Shown piece after piece: positions 1 to 6,590 of a stretch of DNA of 24,105 bases. Source of the stretch: a virus; IMG/VR virus record IMGVR_UViG_3300022074_000370, positions 1 through 24,105 of that record; one strand, written 5' to 3'. A program made the position numbers and the translations under genes. Position 1 is the stretch's first letter. Every line of letters begins with the position of its first letter. The notes under the pieces were generated by a model. It searched no databases. It was not told the origin of the DNA and saw only the letters and a list, made by a program, of their open reading frames with translations.

Positions 1-7
1 CTGACTT

Positions 8-742
8 ATGACTTTATTAATTGATGCCGATTGGCTAGTCTATTCTTCTTGTTGTGCTTGTGAAGTAGATACAAGATGGAATGATTGGCAACATACTCTT
101 CACTCTGATGAAAGAGATATTATGAATTTGATTGAAAGCAGGTTAGATGTATATAAACAAATAGCAGAAGACAAGCATGATGTAGTTATGTGCTTTACTT
201 CTTACCCTACATTTCGACATGAGATATTTCCTGAGTACAAACTAAACAGGATAGGTAAACGAAAACCACTAGCACTTAAAAGTATTATCAAAAAAATAAA
301 GAATGAATATGAATCTGCTGCCTATCCAAACTTAGAAGGAGATGATGTGCTTGGGTTGCTGGCTACCAATGGTCAGTACAAAAATCCAATCATAGTCTCT
401 GTTGATAAAGACATGAAGACTATACCTTGTAAGTTAATACAAGAAGATGAGATCTTACATATTACAGAGAAGAAAGCAGACAGGCATTGGTTTGAGATGT
501 CACTAGCAGGTGACTCTGGTGATGGTATCGCAGGTCTTAAAGGTATGGGTATGGTTACTGCTTCCAAGACACTAGCCAATACACCAGATACTAGAGATGC
601 ACTATGGTCTAAGGTACAGGAGACATATACAAAGAAAGGTTATAGTATTGCTGATGCTATTCTCAATGCAAGACTCACAAGAATACTACGAGAGGGAGAT
701 TATAACTACAGCACAGGTGAAGTAAAACTTTGGCAGCCATAA
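8..742 (+). CDS. T7 gp6-like 5'-3' exonuclease
   Basis: Predicted 5'-3' double-strand DNA exonuclease of the T7 gp6/FEN (PIN-fold) family, which degrades host DNA for nucleotides and removes RNA primers during phage replication. Metal-binding acidic residues are visible: D6 and D8 in LLIDADWLVY, E110-D113 in LEGDDVLG, D133 and D135 in SVDKDMKTIP. The helix-turn-helix region GDSGDGIAGLKGMG (168-181) follows. The C-terminus (GEVKLWQP) matches the T7 gp6 ending EIYLWRP as I remember it. At 244 aa it is shorter than T7 gp6 (about 300 aa), mostly at the N-terminus. The start is fixed by an in-frame TGA at positions 2-4. It is the last gene before a terminator, so it closes the replication module. 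Family assignment is firm; the role is inferred from T7. Confidence 0.93.
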   Translation: MTLLIDADWLVYSSCCACEVDTRWNDWQHTLHSDERDIMNLIESRLDVYKQIAEDKHDVVMCFTSYPTFRHEIFPEYKLNRIGKRKPLALKSIIKKIKNEYESAAYPNLEGDDVLGLLATNGQYKNPIIVSVDKDMKTIPCKLIQEDEILHITEKKADRHWFEMSLAGDSGDGIAGLKGMGMVTASKTLANTPDTRDALWSKVQETYTKKGYSIADAILNARLTRILREGDYNYSTGEVKLWQP

Positions 743-747
743 AAAAA

Positions 748-781
748 ACTCTAGATGGAACCACTCACCTAGAGTCTTTTT
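748..781 (+). terminator. Intrinsic terminator after the exonuclease gene
   Basis: A 7-bp perfect stem ACTCTAG (748-754) / CTAGAGT (769-775) can extend inward past one A-C mismatch by T-A, G-C and G-U pairs. It is followed by CTTTTTC (776-782). An A-run before the stem could pair with the T-run, so it may work in both directions. It starts five bases after the exonuclease stop codon and separates the DNA-metabolism genes from the structural genes. Confidence 0.8.
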
Positions 782-811
782 CATTTTTCTGTGCAACAAG
801 GTAACCACTCC

Positions 812-837
812 TTGCTATCATTAGGATAACATATAAT
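812..837 (+). promoter_or_regulatory. Candidate host-type promoter for the late genes
   Basis: A perfect TATAAT lies at 832-837 in the only gene-free gap between the terminator and the first small late gene. TTGCTA at 812-817 could be a -35 element, but the spacing is 14 nt, shorter than the usual 16-18. TAATAT at 834-839 gives 16 nt but a poorer -10. A phage RNA polymerase promoter in the same AT-rich stretch is equally possible. A short inverted repeat (CAAGG 797-801 / CCTTG 810-814) lies just upstream and could be an operator. Position is the best support. Confidence 0.38.
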
Positions 838-860
838 ATAGATATAACACTTTAATCTCT

Positions 861-1055
861 GTGAATTTACCAGTAATTACTGACGAACTTATACAAGCTT
901 TAGATCAAGTGTTTCCTAACAGACACCCAGACCTATCGCTATCAGATCGAGAAGTATGGTATCGTGCAGGGCAGAGGTATGTTGTTGATTATCTAATTGA
1001 ACAGCAACTAAGACAGAAAGAAACTATGTTAACTAATAGAGTCTTGGAGGATTAA
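861..1055 (+). CDS. Small conserved phage protein, function unknown
   Basis: A 64-aa acidic/helical protein from a GTG start, with the first third reading NLPVITDELIQALDQVFP. From memory, similar short proteins sit just upstream of the portal region in marine T7-like cyanophages; none has a known function to my knowledge. There is no Shine-Dalgarno sequence before the GTG (upstream reads TTTAATCTCT). The start therefore rests on the conserved-looking N-terminus and on the lack of another in-frame start before codon 56. It is the first gene after the terminator and candidate promoter and ends three bases before the next start. Confidence 0.72.
   Translation: MNLPVITDELIQALDQVFPNRHPDLSLSDREVWYRAGQRYVVDYLIEQQLRQKETMLTNRVLED
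1046..1050 (+). promoter_or_regulatory. Ribosome binding site deciding the 1058 start
   Basis: GGAGG lies 7 nt before the ATG at 1058. This favours that start over the in-frame ATG at 1082, so the protein begins Met-Cys-Leu. Confidence 0.8.
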
Positions 1056-1057
1056 CT

Positions 1058-1426
1058 ATGTGCCTTGGTGGTGGTGGTCGAATGACTCAACAACCTAAGA
1101 AAGAATATCAAAACAGACCTGTTACTGTAAGTGGTACACAGACAGGAGTTGATGACCCTAAAGATACAGCTAAAGCTACAGAATCTTTGATGATAAAAAG
1201 ACAGAAGGAAGAAGGAACTTATGTAGATCCTAACCTTACAACTGCAAAAACTTTAACTAGAAGTGGAGGTGGTCTTGGAGCAAAAGAAAAAAGTGAACGT
1301 GCTGCTAGACTAAAGAGAGGTTATTCTAAAGGTAATCCAACTAAAGCACAAAGCTTAGCAAAAGCTAGAATGGGTAATAAATCTATTACTGGCAAACAAA
1401 AACCAAAGAATAGGAGGACAGCTTAA
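1058..1426 (+). CDS. Basic Met-Cys head-region protein
   Basis: A 122-aa, strongly basic, low-complexity protein rich in Lys, Arg, Thr and Gly. It starts MCLGGGG and ends with a Lys/Arg cluster (KQKPKNRRTA). The N-terminal Met-Cys followed by small residues is also seen in the next gene and in the gp14-like gene at 9494; T7 gp6.7 and gp14 also begin Met-Cys as I remember them. Its place between the exonuclease and the portal corresponds to T7 genes 6.3-7.7, which include small head proteins ejected with DNA. I infer a minor virion component but recognise no domain. The start is fixed by a GGAGG site 7 nt upstream. The gene is followed 2 nt later by the next start. Confidence 0.75.
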   Translation: MCLGGGGRMTQQPKKEYQNRPVTVSGTQTGVDDPKDTAKATESLMIKRQKEEGTYVDPNLTTAKTLTRSGGGLGAKEKSERAARLKRGYSKGNPTKAQSLAKARMGNKSITGKQKPKNRRTA

Positions 1427-1428
1427 TC

Positions 1429-1686
1429 ATGTGTTTCAGATCACCTTCACCCCCACCATTACCTGATCCAGAACCAGTTGATTCTCCTATCGAGAAGACG
1501 GCAACTAAGGTTGCTATCGGTGACGATAGAACTATGGGTACTAAGACTAAAAAGAAAAAGACAGGTTCAAAAGTTACAGGTGGTAAGATTGCTAGAGCTA
1601 TAGCACCAAAGAGGTTAGGTACTAGGTCTTTACAAATACCTTTGCTTGCTAATACTGCTAGTTCTGGTAATCTAAATTACTCTTAA
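1429..1686 (+). CDS. gp6.7/gp7.3-like small virion protein
   Basis: An 85-aa protein in three parts: a Met-Cys-Phe start with a Pro-rich segment (residues 5-18), a Lys-rich middle (KTKKKKTGSK), and a C-terminus RSLQIPLLANTASSGNLNY. The last part resembles the 'SL-x-I/V ... G-x-N-I' tail common to small podovirus head proteins, including T7 gp7.3; the MCF start recalls T7 gp6.7. Those T7 proteins lie just before the portal gene and leave the head during infection, so an ejected or connector-associated role is a reasonable inference. An AGGAGG (1412-1417) inside the end of the previous gene is 11 nt from the ATG. Confidence 0.72.
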   Translation: MCFRSPSPPPLPDPEPVDSPIEKTATKVAIGDDRTMGTKTKKKKTGSKVTGGKIARAIAPKRLGTRSLQIPLLANTASSGNLNYS

Positions 1687-1687
1687 A

Positions 1688-3280
1688 ATGGAATACTCAA
1701 CACAAGGAACTACAGCAGCAAGTAGATATGAAACCCTTGTAACTAATAGATCAACCTACGATAGAGAAGCTAAAGACTCTTCAAAGCTTACGATACCTAG
1801 CCTGATACCAGAACAGACAACTGGTACTAGAGCTAAGATTAAGACACCTTTCCAAGCAACAGGTAGTCGTGGTGTTAATTCTTTATCAAATAAATTATTA
1901 ATGACTTTGCTGCCACCAAGCACAGCATTTTTTAAATTAGAAATTGATAGTCTTGAAATAAAAAAACAAGGACAAGAAGAACTACAAAGTGAATTAGATA
2001 AAGGACTACGCACTATAGAAAATGCTTTGATGAATCAGATAGAAATATCTAATGACAGAGTTGCTATGTTTGAAGCACTCAAACATTTAGTTGTATCAGG
2101 TAATGTTCTTCTTTACTTAACAGATAAAGGACTAAAGGTATATCCACTATCTAAGTTTGTTTGTAAGCGTGATGAAGTAGGAAATGTATTAGAGATATTA
2201 ACTAAAGAGACAGTACATCCTCAAGCTTTACCTGCTGATTTCTTAGAGCAGATTAAAAAGAAAGAGAACTATGATGCTGTAACAATGAAAGAAGACCTTG
2301 ATATATATACATATATACAAAGGGTTAATGATGATGTCTTCTGGTATCAAGAATGTAAAGGAGAAAAGATACCTAATACAGATGGTAGATCAAAGCTTGA
2401 TGTATCTCCTTGGATTCCTCTAAGGTTTATAAGAGTAGATGGAGAAGATTACGGAAGAGGATATGTAGAAGAATATAGAGGAGACTTAATTAGTCTTGAG
2501 TCTTTGATGCAAGCGATCATTGAAGGTGCTGCTGCTTCTGCTAAAACATTATTCTTAGTAAATCCAAATGGTGTAACAAGAGCAGCAACTTTAGCTAAAG
2601 CACCTAATGGAGCCATTCGAGAAGGTCTTGCTTCTGATATTTCTGTCATGCAAGTAGGTAAGAGTGGAGATTTTTCTGTTGCGTTTAGTGCAATACAAAG
2701 AATAGAAGGTAGGCTTGAGTTTGCTTTTCTTATGGCTAGATCAGTACAACGAGATGCAGAAAGAGTAACAGCAGCAGAGGTTAGCTTAATGGCACAGGAG
2801 CTAGAGAATAGTCTGGGAGGTATCTATAGTATCTTAACTCAAGAGTTTCAACTACCATACCTTAGACGTAGGATGCACCTATTAGTAAGACAAGGTAAAG
2901 TACCAAAGCTGCCTGATGAGTTGGTAAAACCTAAGATAGTAACTGGACTTCAAGGACTTGGTAGAGGTAATGATAGAAACAAACTGATTGAGTTTATCGG
3001 AACTGTCGCTCAAGCTTTAGGACCAGATGTAATGAGACAGTACGTAAACGTGGATGAAGCGGTCAAACGTCTTGCTACCAGTATCGGTATAGATACTGCT
3101 AACCTAGTAAAAACACAAGAGGAGATCCAAGCCGAGCAACAAGCTGCACAACAACAGCAGCTTATTCAAAGTCTTGGACCTGCTGCTTTAGGTTCTAAAT
3201 TATTAGATCCTAAAAATTCTGCACAGGCACAACAATTACAACAACAAGGAGGACAACCTGATGCCAACCAAGAAGTCTAG
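1688..3280 (+). CDS. Portal protein (head-tail connector, gp8-like)
   Basis: A 530-aa T7-type portal, the dodecameric ring at one capsid vertex through which DNA is packaged and ejected and to which the tail binds. Family landmarks are visible. The N-terminus contains 'SRGVNSLSNKLLMTLLPP' (about residues 60-77). The central motif GEDYGRGYVEEYRGDL lies near 252-267. The segment RDAERVTAAEV (about 354-364) is typical of the family. The last 60 residues are rich in Gln and Ala (runs of 3-4 Gln), unlike the compact core. Length matches T7 gp8 (536 aa). No Shine-Dalgarno precedes the ATG, which lies 1 nt after the previous stop, so coupled translation is likely. The last 20 nt overlap the next small gene. 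Confidence 0.96.
   Translation: MEYSTQGTTAASRYETLVTNRSTYDREAKDSSKLTIPSLIPEQTTGTRAKIKTPFQATGSRGVNSLSNKLLMTLLPPSTAFFKLEIDSLEIKKQGQEELQSELDKGLRTIENALMNQIEISNDRVAMFEALKHLVVSGNVLLYLTDKGLKVYPLSKFVCKRDEVGNVLEILTKETVHPQALPADFLEQIKKKENYDAVTMKEDLDIYTYIQRVNDDVFWYQECKGEKIPNTDGRSKLDVSPWIPLRFIRVDGEDYGRGYVEEYRGDLISLESLMQAIIEGAAASAKTLFLVNPNGVTRAATLAKAPNGAIREGLASDISVMQVGKSGDFSVAFSAIQRIEGRLEFAFLMARSVQRDAERVTAAEVSLMAQELENSLGGIYSILTQEFQLPYLRRRMHLLVRQGKVPKLPDELVKPKIVTGLQGLGRGNDRNKLIEFIGTVAQALGPDVMRQYVNVDEAVKRLATSIGIDTANLVKTQEEIQAEQQAAQQQQLIQSLGPAALGSKLLDPKNSAQAQQLQQQGGQPDANQEV
3246..3253 (+). promoter_or_regulatory. Strong ribosome binding site inside the portal gene
   Basis: AAGGAGGA sits 7 nt before the ATG at 3261, within the Gln/Gly-rich end of the portal gene. 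It is one of the best Shine-Dalgarno matches in the window and is the main evidence that the 53-aa overlapping ORF is translated. Confidence 0.75.
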
Positions 3281-3422
3281 AAAAAGAGATGATGACGGAA
3301 AGTTTATCTCTGAATCTGAAAAAGCTATTGTCAGTCCAGTAGGAAAGAACGAAGAAAATCCTGTACCAAAGAACTCAGGTGACACTACTACTAGACATGG
3401 CAGTACAATTCACTATAGTTAA
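3261..3422 (+). CDS. Small basic protein overlapping the portal gene
   Basis: A 53-aa ORF that begins inside the portal gene (20-nt overlap, different frame) and fills the gap to the scaffold gene. It begins MPTKKSRKRDDDGKFISE: a basic patch, an acidic patch, then a polar, probably disordered tail ending HGSTIHYS. The excellent AAGGAGGA site and the exact fit to the gap support translation. I do not recognise a family. It is one of several tiny Lys/Arg-rich proteins placed beside head genes here, so a head-assembly or DNA-binding role is possible but unproven. Confidence 0.7.
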   Translation: MPTKKSRKRDDDGKFISESEKAIVSPVGKNEENPVPKNSGDTTTRHGSTIHYS

Positions 3423-3434
3423 AAGAAAACCACT

Positions 3435-4283
3435 ATGACTTCATCACAAGTACAAGTATCTGAAACCCCACCAGTTTCACAACAAGACCTCGAAGGTTTA
3501 AAGGATGAGAATGGTTTGTATGCTGGTAAGTTTAAAACTGTAGAAGATCTTGCTAATAGCTATAAAGAATTAGAAGGTAAGCTTGGTACAGTAACAGAAG
3601 AAACACCAGTAACAGAAGAAACACCAGAATCTACAGGAGTACCAGAAGGATATGAAGACTTCTATCAAGAAGATGGAACTGTTGATTACTCTTCTGTAAA
3701 TGAAAACTATGGTGAAACTTTAGGTGAAATATTTAAAGAAGCACAGATAGATCCTTACAAGATTAGTGCAGAGTTTCATAAGAATGAAGGTGAGATACCA
3801 GAAGAAATGTATCAATCTTTATTAGATGCAGGTTTATCTAAAAATGCAGTTGACTCTTACCTTACTGGTAGGGCAGCAGAGATGGGTTATGGTGAAGATG
3901 GAGAAGGTGCTGCTAATGAACTTGCAACAGAAGAAGTAAAAGGTATAAGAGAATCCATTGGTGGAGATGAAGCTTATGGCAAGATGGTTGGTTGGGCTTT
4001 AGAGAATTTATCTAAACCAGAAATAGAAGCTTTCAATGATGCAACAAATACAATGTCTGGTCCACAACTAGGTATGATGGTACAAGGATTATATACTAGA
4101 TACCAAAACGCTATGGGAGTTGAACCAAATCTTTATTCTGGTAAACCTGCTTCTGGTGGAGTTACACCTTACAGATCAACAGCAGAAGTTATAGCTGCTA
4201 TGGGTGATCCTCGTTGGGAAAAAGATGTAACTTATACAGAACAAGTTAAGGCACGTTTAGAAAACAGTAACGTATTTGGGTAA
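3435..4283 (+). CDS. Capsid assembly scaffolding protein (gp9-like)
   Basis: A 282-aa, very acidic protein between portal and major capsid, the position of T7 gene 9. The N-terminus contains the recurrent T7-like scaffold motif 'GLYAGKFKTVEDLANSYKELEGKL' in shortened view: GKFKTVEDLA then SYKELE (about residues 31-49). A Glu/Thr/Pro linker with a perfect duplication follows, then a helical, Glu-rich body. The C-terminus contains WEKDVTYTEQVKARLENSNVFG-type features (Trp, basic patch, short hydrophobic end), consistent with the capsid-binding end of scaffolds. It would act inside the procapsid as a temporary core and be absent from mature virions. The ATG has only a weak purine tract upstream (AAAAGAAAA). 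Confidence 0.92.
   Translation: MTSSQVQVSETPPVSQQDLEGLKDENGLYAGKFKTVEDLANSYKELEGKLGTVTEETPVTEETPESTGVPEGYEDFYQEDGTVDYSSVNENYGETLGEIFKEAQIDPYKISAEFHKNEGEIPEEMYQSLLDAGLSKNAVDSYLTGRAAEMGYGEDGEGAANELATEEVKGIRESIGGDEAYGKMVGWALENLSKPEIEAFNDATNTMSGPQLGMMVQGLYTRYQNAMGVEPNLYSGKPASGGVTPYRSTAEVIAAMGDPRWEKDVTYTEQVKARLENSNVFG
3591..3626 (+). repeat. Perfect 18-bp tandem duplication in the scaffold gene
   Basis: GTAACAGAAGAAACACCA occurs twice in direct succession (3591-3608 and 3609-3626). It encodes two copies of the hexapeptide VTEETP and keeps the frame. It lies in the flexible acidic linker after the N-terminal motif, where length change would be tolerated. Confidence 0.95.
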
Positions 4284-4285
4284 TC

Positions 4286-4444
4286 ATGAAAAAAGGTCTT
4301 TACTACAACATCAACCAAAGAAAAAAGAAAGGCATCAGTCGTTCTAAAAAGAAAAGTACGATTACTGATGAAGCTTATGCAAACATGAAAGCAGGTTTTC
4401 CTAAAAAGAAAAAGAAGAATAGAGATAGTTTAAAGATTGCATAA
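4286..4444 (+). CDS. Tiny Lys-rich protein, paralogue of the 5890 gene
   Basis: A 52-aa ORF starting 2 nt after the scaffold stop (TAATCATG). About a third of its residues are Lys or Arg, in clusters such as QRKKKG, SKKKS and PKKKKKN. The start GLYYNIN and end RDSLKIA match the pattern of the 28-aa ORF at 5890 (GKAYNIT ... RESLKI), so the two look like long and short versions of one family. Position between scaffold and capsid suggests a head-associated or nucleic-acid-binding role, inferred from charge alone. No clear Shine-Dalgarno sequence precedes it. Confidence 0.65.
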   Translation: MKKGLYYNINQRKKKGISRSKKKSTITDEAYANMKAGFPKKKKKNRDSLKIA

Positions 4445-4476
4445 TAATGCTATATTTTAAATAGCCTACATCTTTT

Positions 4477-4740
4477 ATGTCTAAGGGAGTATCTCTTACT
4501 AAGAAGGACAAAGACCCAACAGGGGGTCTGACTGCTTCTGGTCGTAAGAAATATAACCAAGCAACAGGTGGAAACTTGCAAGCACCTGTTACAAAAAAGA
4601 CAGGTCTTTCGCCTAGACAAAAATCAAGAAGGAAATCTTTTTGTGCAAGAATGTCAAAAGCAAAAGGACCATTAAAGAAAGATGGTAAGCTAACTCGCAA
4701 AGCACTTGCTTTAAGGAAGTGGAATTGTGGGTCAGTATAA
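4477..4740 (+). CDS. DUF6321-like basic phage protein
   Basis: An 87-aa basic protein with strongly patterned motifs: GGLTASGRKKYNQATGG (about residues 15-31), LQAPVT, KSFCARMSKAKGPLKKDGK (about 52-70) and RKALALRKWNC near the C-terminus. I recognise this pattern from small proteins of many marine T7- and T4-like phages, carried as DUF6321 in family databases as far as I recall; function unknown. Two conserved Cys (in SFCARM and KWNC) could pair or bind metal. It lies between scaffold and capsid, where a virion or assembly role would fit. The start lacks a Shine-Dalgarno sequence; the upstream TATATTTTAAATAGC stretch contains a weak 5-bp hairpin (4449-4465). Confidence 0.85.
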   Translation: MSKGVSLTKKDKDPTGGLTASGRKKYNQATGGNLQAPVTKKTGLSPRQKSRRKSFCARMSKAKGPLKKDGKLTRKALALRKWNCGSV

Positions 4741-4767
4741 ATTAACAAAGTAGAAATCTAAATATCT

Positions 4768-4794
4768 AAGTGCCTGATGCGTCAGATACCACTT
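4768..4794 (+). promoter_or_regulatory. Hairpin in the capsid gene leader
   Basis: Two nested inverted repeats: an outer AAGTG (4768-4772) / CACTT (4790-4794), and an inner CTGA (4774-4777) / TCAG (4782-4785) with a TGCG loop. No T-run follows, so it is not a terminator. It lies in the 117-nt gap before the major capsid gene, about 60 nt upstream of the start codon. It could be a 5' RNA stabiliser or processing site, or mark a phage promoter. The rest of the gap (4741-4857) shows only an AT-rich leader and the capsid ribosome binding site. Confidence 0.5.
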
Positions 4795-4844
4795 GTGAGA
4801 AAGGATTGAAGCAAAGTTAGTTTCTTAAATTGTAAACATTAATC

Positions 4845-4850
4845 AAGGAG
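4845..4850 (+). promoter_or_regulatory. Ribosome binding site of the capsid gene
   Basis: AAGGAG with a 7-nt spacer to the ATG at 4858. It is one of the few near-consensus sites in the window, in keeping with the high expression expected of the major capsid protein. Confidence 0.8.
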
Positions 4851-4857
4851 TTTTCGT

Positions 4858-5844
4858 ATGGCTAATGCCACTACCTCTCGCCTTGGTCTGGTTAACAATA
4901 GTGGAACAGGCTTTGATGCCCTGTTTTTAAAAATTTTTTCGGGGGAAGTGCTAACTGCGTTCACCAGAAATAACATTTTTAATGAACAGCTTCATTCAGT
5001 TCGTACTATTACAAGTGGAAAATCAGCACAGTTTCCTGTTTTAGGAACTGCGACTGCTGCGTACCATACAGTAGGCAACCCACTCGTAGGAGCAAACCAG
5101 ATCTTAGCGAATGAAAAGATTATCAACATAGATGATCTTTTAATTGCACAGAGTTTCATTGCTTCAATAGATGAACTCAAGAATCATTATGACGTAAGGG
5201 CAACTTACGCTGATGAACTTGGTAAAGCACTTGCTCGTACTTACGATCAAAACGTAGCCAAGCAAATAGCAAATGCTTCAAGAGCATCTACTACTCTTAC
5301 AGGTGGTAATGGTGGTCTTGTATTAACACTTGCTAATGGTAATACTGCTTCAGCAAACGTAACTGGTGATGAGATAGCAGCAGCTATCTATGATATTGCA
5401 CAGACATTTGACGAGAGAGACATCCCTCCAACAGATCGTTTCTGTGTACTACCACCTGCTGAGTACTACAAACTTGCTGAATCTGCTACTAGAACAGTTG
5501 ACGTTGACTTTAACCCACAAGGTAATGGTTCGTTTGCTTCTGGTAAGGTACAACAAGTAGCTGGCATCCCTGTAATGATGTCTAATAACGTACCTCAAGC
5601 AAACGTAGGATCTAACCCAAGTGGTGCTAATAACACTTACTCAGGTGATGATAGTAAAACTATTGGTCTTGTCTTCCATAAGTCTGCTGTTGGTACAGTT
5701 AAGCTAATGGATATGACAACTGAGATCTCTGGTTCTGACTACGGAATTATGTATCAAGGTACATTAATGGTTGCTAAATATGCTCTTGGTCATGGAATCC
5801 TAAGACCAGAATGTGCAGCTACTATTAAGCTATCTGCTTCTTAA
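4858..5844 (+). CDS. Major capsid protein (gp10-like)
   Basis: A 328-aa HK97-fold major capsid protein of the T7 gp10A type (345 aa in T7), which forms the icosahedral shell. The N-terminus 'FLKIFSGEVLTAF ... TRNNIF' and the segment SGKSAQFPVLGTATAAYHT (about residues 54-72) are hallmarks of T7-like marine podovirus capsids. So is the region around VCVLPPAEYYKL-type text (here FCVLPPAEYYKLAES, about 195-209). It has its own 117-nt leader, a near-consensus ribosome site and its own terminator, so its message can be made and stabilised separately from the downstream genes. No downstream -1 frame extension like T7 10B is possible, because the terminator starts 12 nt after the stop. Confidence 0.97.
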   Translation: MANATTSRLGLVNNSGTGFDALFLKIFSGEVLTAFTRNNIFNEQLHSVRTITSGKSAQFPVLGTATAAYHTVGNPLVGANQILANEKIINIDDLLIAQSFIASIDELKNHYDVRATYADELGKALARTYDQNVAKQIANASRASTTLTGGNGGLVLTLANGNTASANVTGDEIAAAIYDIAQTFDERDIPPTDRFCVLPPAEYYKLAESATRTVDVDFNPQGNGSFASGKVQQVAGIPVMMSNNVPQANVGSNPSGANNTYSGDDSKTIGLVFHKSAVGTVKLMDMTTEISGSDYGIMYQGTLMVAKYALGHGILRPECAATIKLSAS

Positions 5845-5855
5845 TTTCAATTTAT

Positions 5856-5886
5856 AGGGTATCTTATTATTAGATACCCTTTTTTT
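5856..5886 (+). terminator. Strong intrinsic terminator after the capsid gene
   Basis: A perfect 9-bp stem AGGGTATCT (5856-5864) / AGATACCCT (5872-5880), with loop TATTATT, is followed directly by six T (5881-5886). It sits 12 nt after the capsid stop, the same place as T-phi behind gene 10 in T7. Downstream tail genes must therefore rely on read-through. Confidence 0.93.
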
Positions 5887-5889
5887 ATT

Positions 5890-5976
5890 ATGCCCGAAGG
5901 AAAAGCTTACAACATTACCAAGAAGAAGAAAAAGAAAAAAGGTGGAAGAGAATCTTTAAAAATAAAAAAGTACTAA
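5890..5976 (+). CDS. 28-aa Lys-rich protein after the capsid terminator
   Basis: A very short ORF, MPEGKAYNIT followed by seven Lys, then GGRESLKIKKY. It fills the space between the capsid terminator and tail tube A. Its ends match the 52-aa protein at 4286 (YNI near the start, R-[DE]-SLKI near the end). That shared pattern is the best reason to accept it as a gene. The ATG lies only three bases past the terminator U-run and has no Shine-Dalgarno sequence; a GAAGGA is inside the ORF instead. Translation may depend on read-through transcripts. Function unknown; the polylysine suggests nucleic-acid contact. Confidence 0.55.
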   Translation: MPEGKAYNITKKKKKKKGGRESLKIKKY

Positions 5977-5979
5977 ACA

Positions 5980-6588
5980 ATGACTGTAGCTGCAACCACC
6001 GAACTTGAATCAATCAACATTATGTTGGCTGCAATAGGAGAAGCACCAGTAAACTCTTTAACTGGTACGTTACCTGTTGATGTAAAGATAGCTCAGACTA
6101 CTTTGACTGAAGTAAATAAAGAAGTGCAGTCTGAAGGCTGGTCTTTCAATACTGAGATTAATGTAACTCTTACTAGAGATGGATCAAACCATGTCAACAT
6201 AGCTACTAATGTATTGAGAGTTGATCCTAATATTCATCATCACCCTACGATTGATGCAATACAAAGAGGATTAAAATTATATGACAGATTAAATAACAAG
6301 TATGAATTTGATGATGACTTAGATTGTACTGTTGTTTACTACAGAACTTTTGATGAGATACCAGAACCAGCTAGAAGATATATGACAATCAAAGCTGCAA
6401 GAATATTTGTAGATAGACTTGTTGGTGATGATGGTTTGAGAACTTATACACAAGAAGATGAAATAAGAGCTAGGTCAATATTAATGGAAACAGATTTAGC
6501 TAACGGAGATCACAATTTATTAAGAGGTGATCCTTCATTAACTAATGTCTTTGATACTTACAACCCATCAAGTGCTTTAATTAGATAA
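5980..6588 (+). CDS. Tail tubular protein A (gp11-like)
   Basis: A 202-aa T7 gp11-type protein, the ring that joins the portal to the nozzle of the short tail. The N-terminus ELESINIMLAAIGEAPVNSL is the typical family start. Later landmarks are 'VQSEGWSFNTE' (about 48-58) and 'DLDCTVVYYRTFDEIPEPARRYM' in part (YYRTFDEIPEPARRY). Length fits T7 gp11 (196 aa). It lies 3 nt after the tiny Lys-rich gene and 2 nt before tail tube B, with no Shine-Dalgarno sequence, so translation is probably coupled. Confidence 0.95.
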   Translation: MTVAATTELESINIMLAAIGEAPVNSLTGTLPVDVKIAQTTLTEVNKEVQSEGWSFNTEINVTLTRDGSNHVNIATNVLRVDPNIHHHPTIDAIQRGLKLYDRLNNKYEFDDDLDCTVVYYRTFDEIPEPARRYMTIKAARIFVDRLVGDDGLRTYTQEDEIRARSILMETDLANGDHNLLRGDPSLTNVFDTYNPSSALIR

Positions 6589-6590
6589 TT

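Noticed and set aside
797-814. CAAGG / CCTTG inverted repeat as an attachment-site core
   Set aside because: Only 5 bp of stem, no match to a tRNA end seen, and no integrase in the window. Mentioned only as a possible operator beside the candidate promoter.
4401-4748. A 115-aa minus-strand ORF opposite the DUF6321-like gene
   Set aside because: The + strand ORF here has clear conserved motifs (LTASGRKKYN, KSFCARM, RKWNC). The reverse ORF has no ribosome site, no recognisable motif and overlaps it almost fully.
5830-5856. A T7 10B-like -1 frameshift extension of the capsid protein
   Set aside because: The terminator starts 12 nt after the stop, leaving no useful alternate-frame extension.
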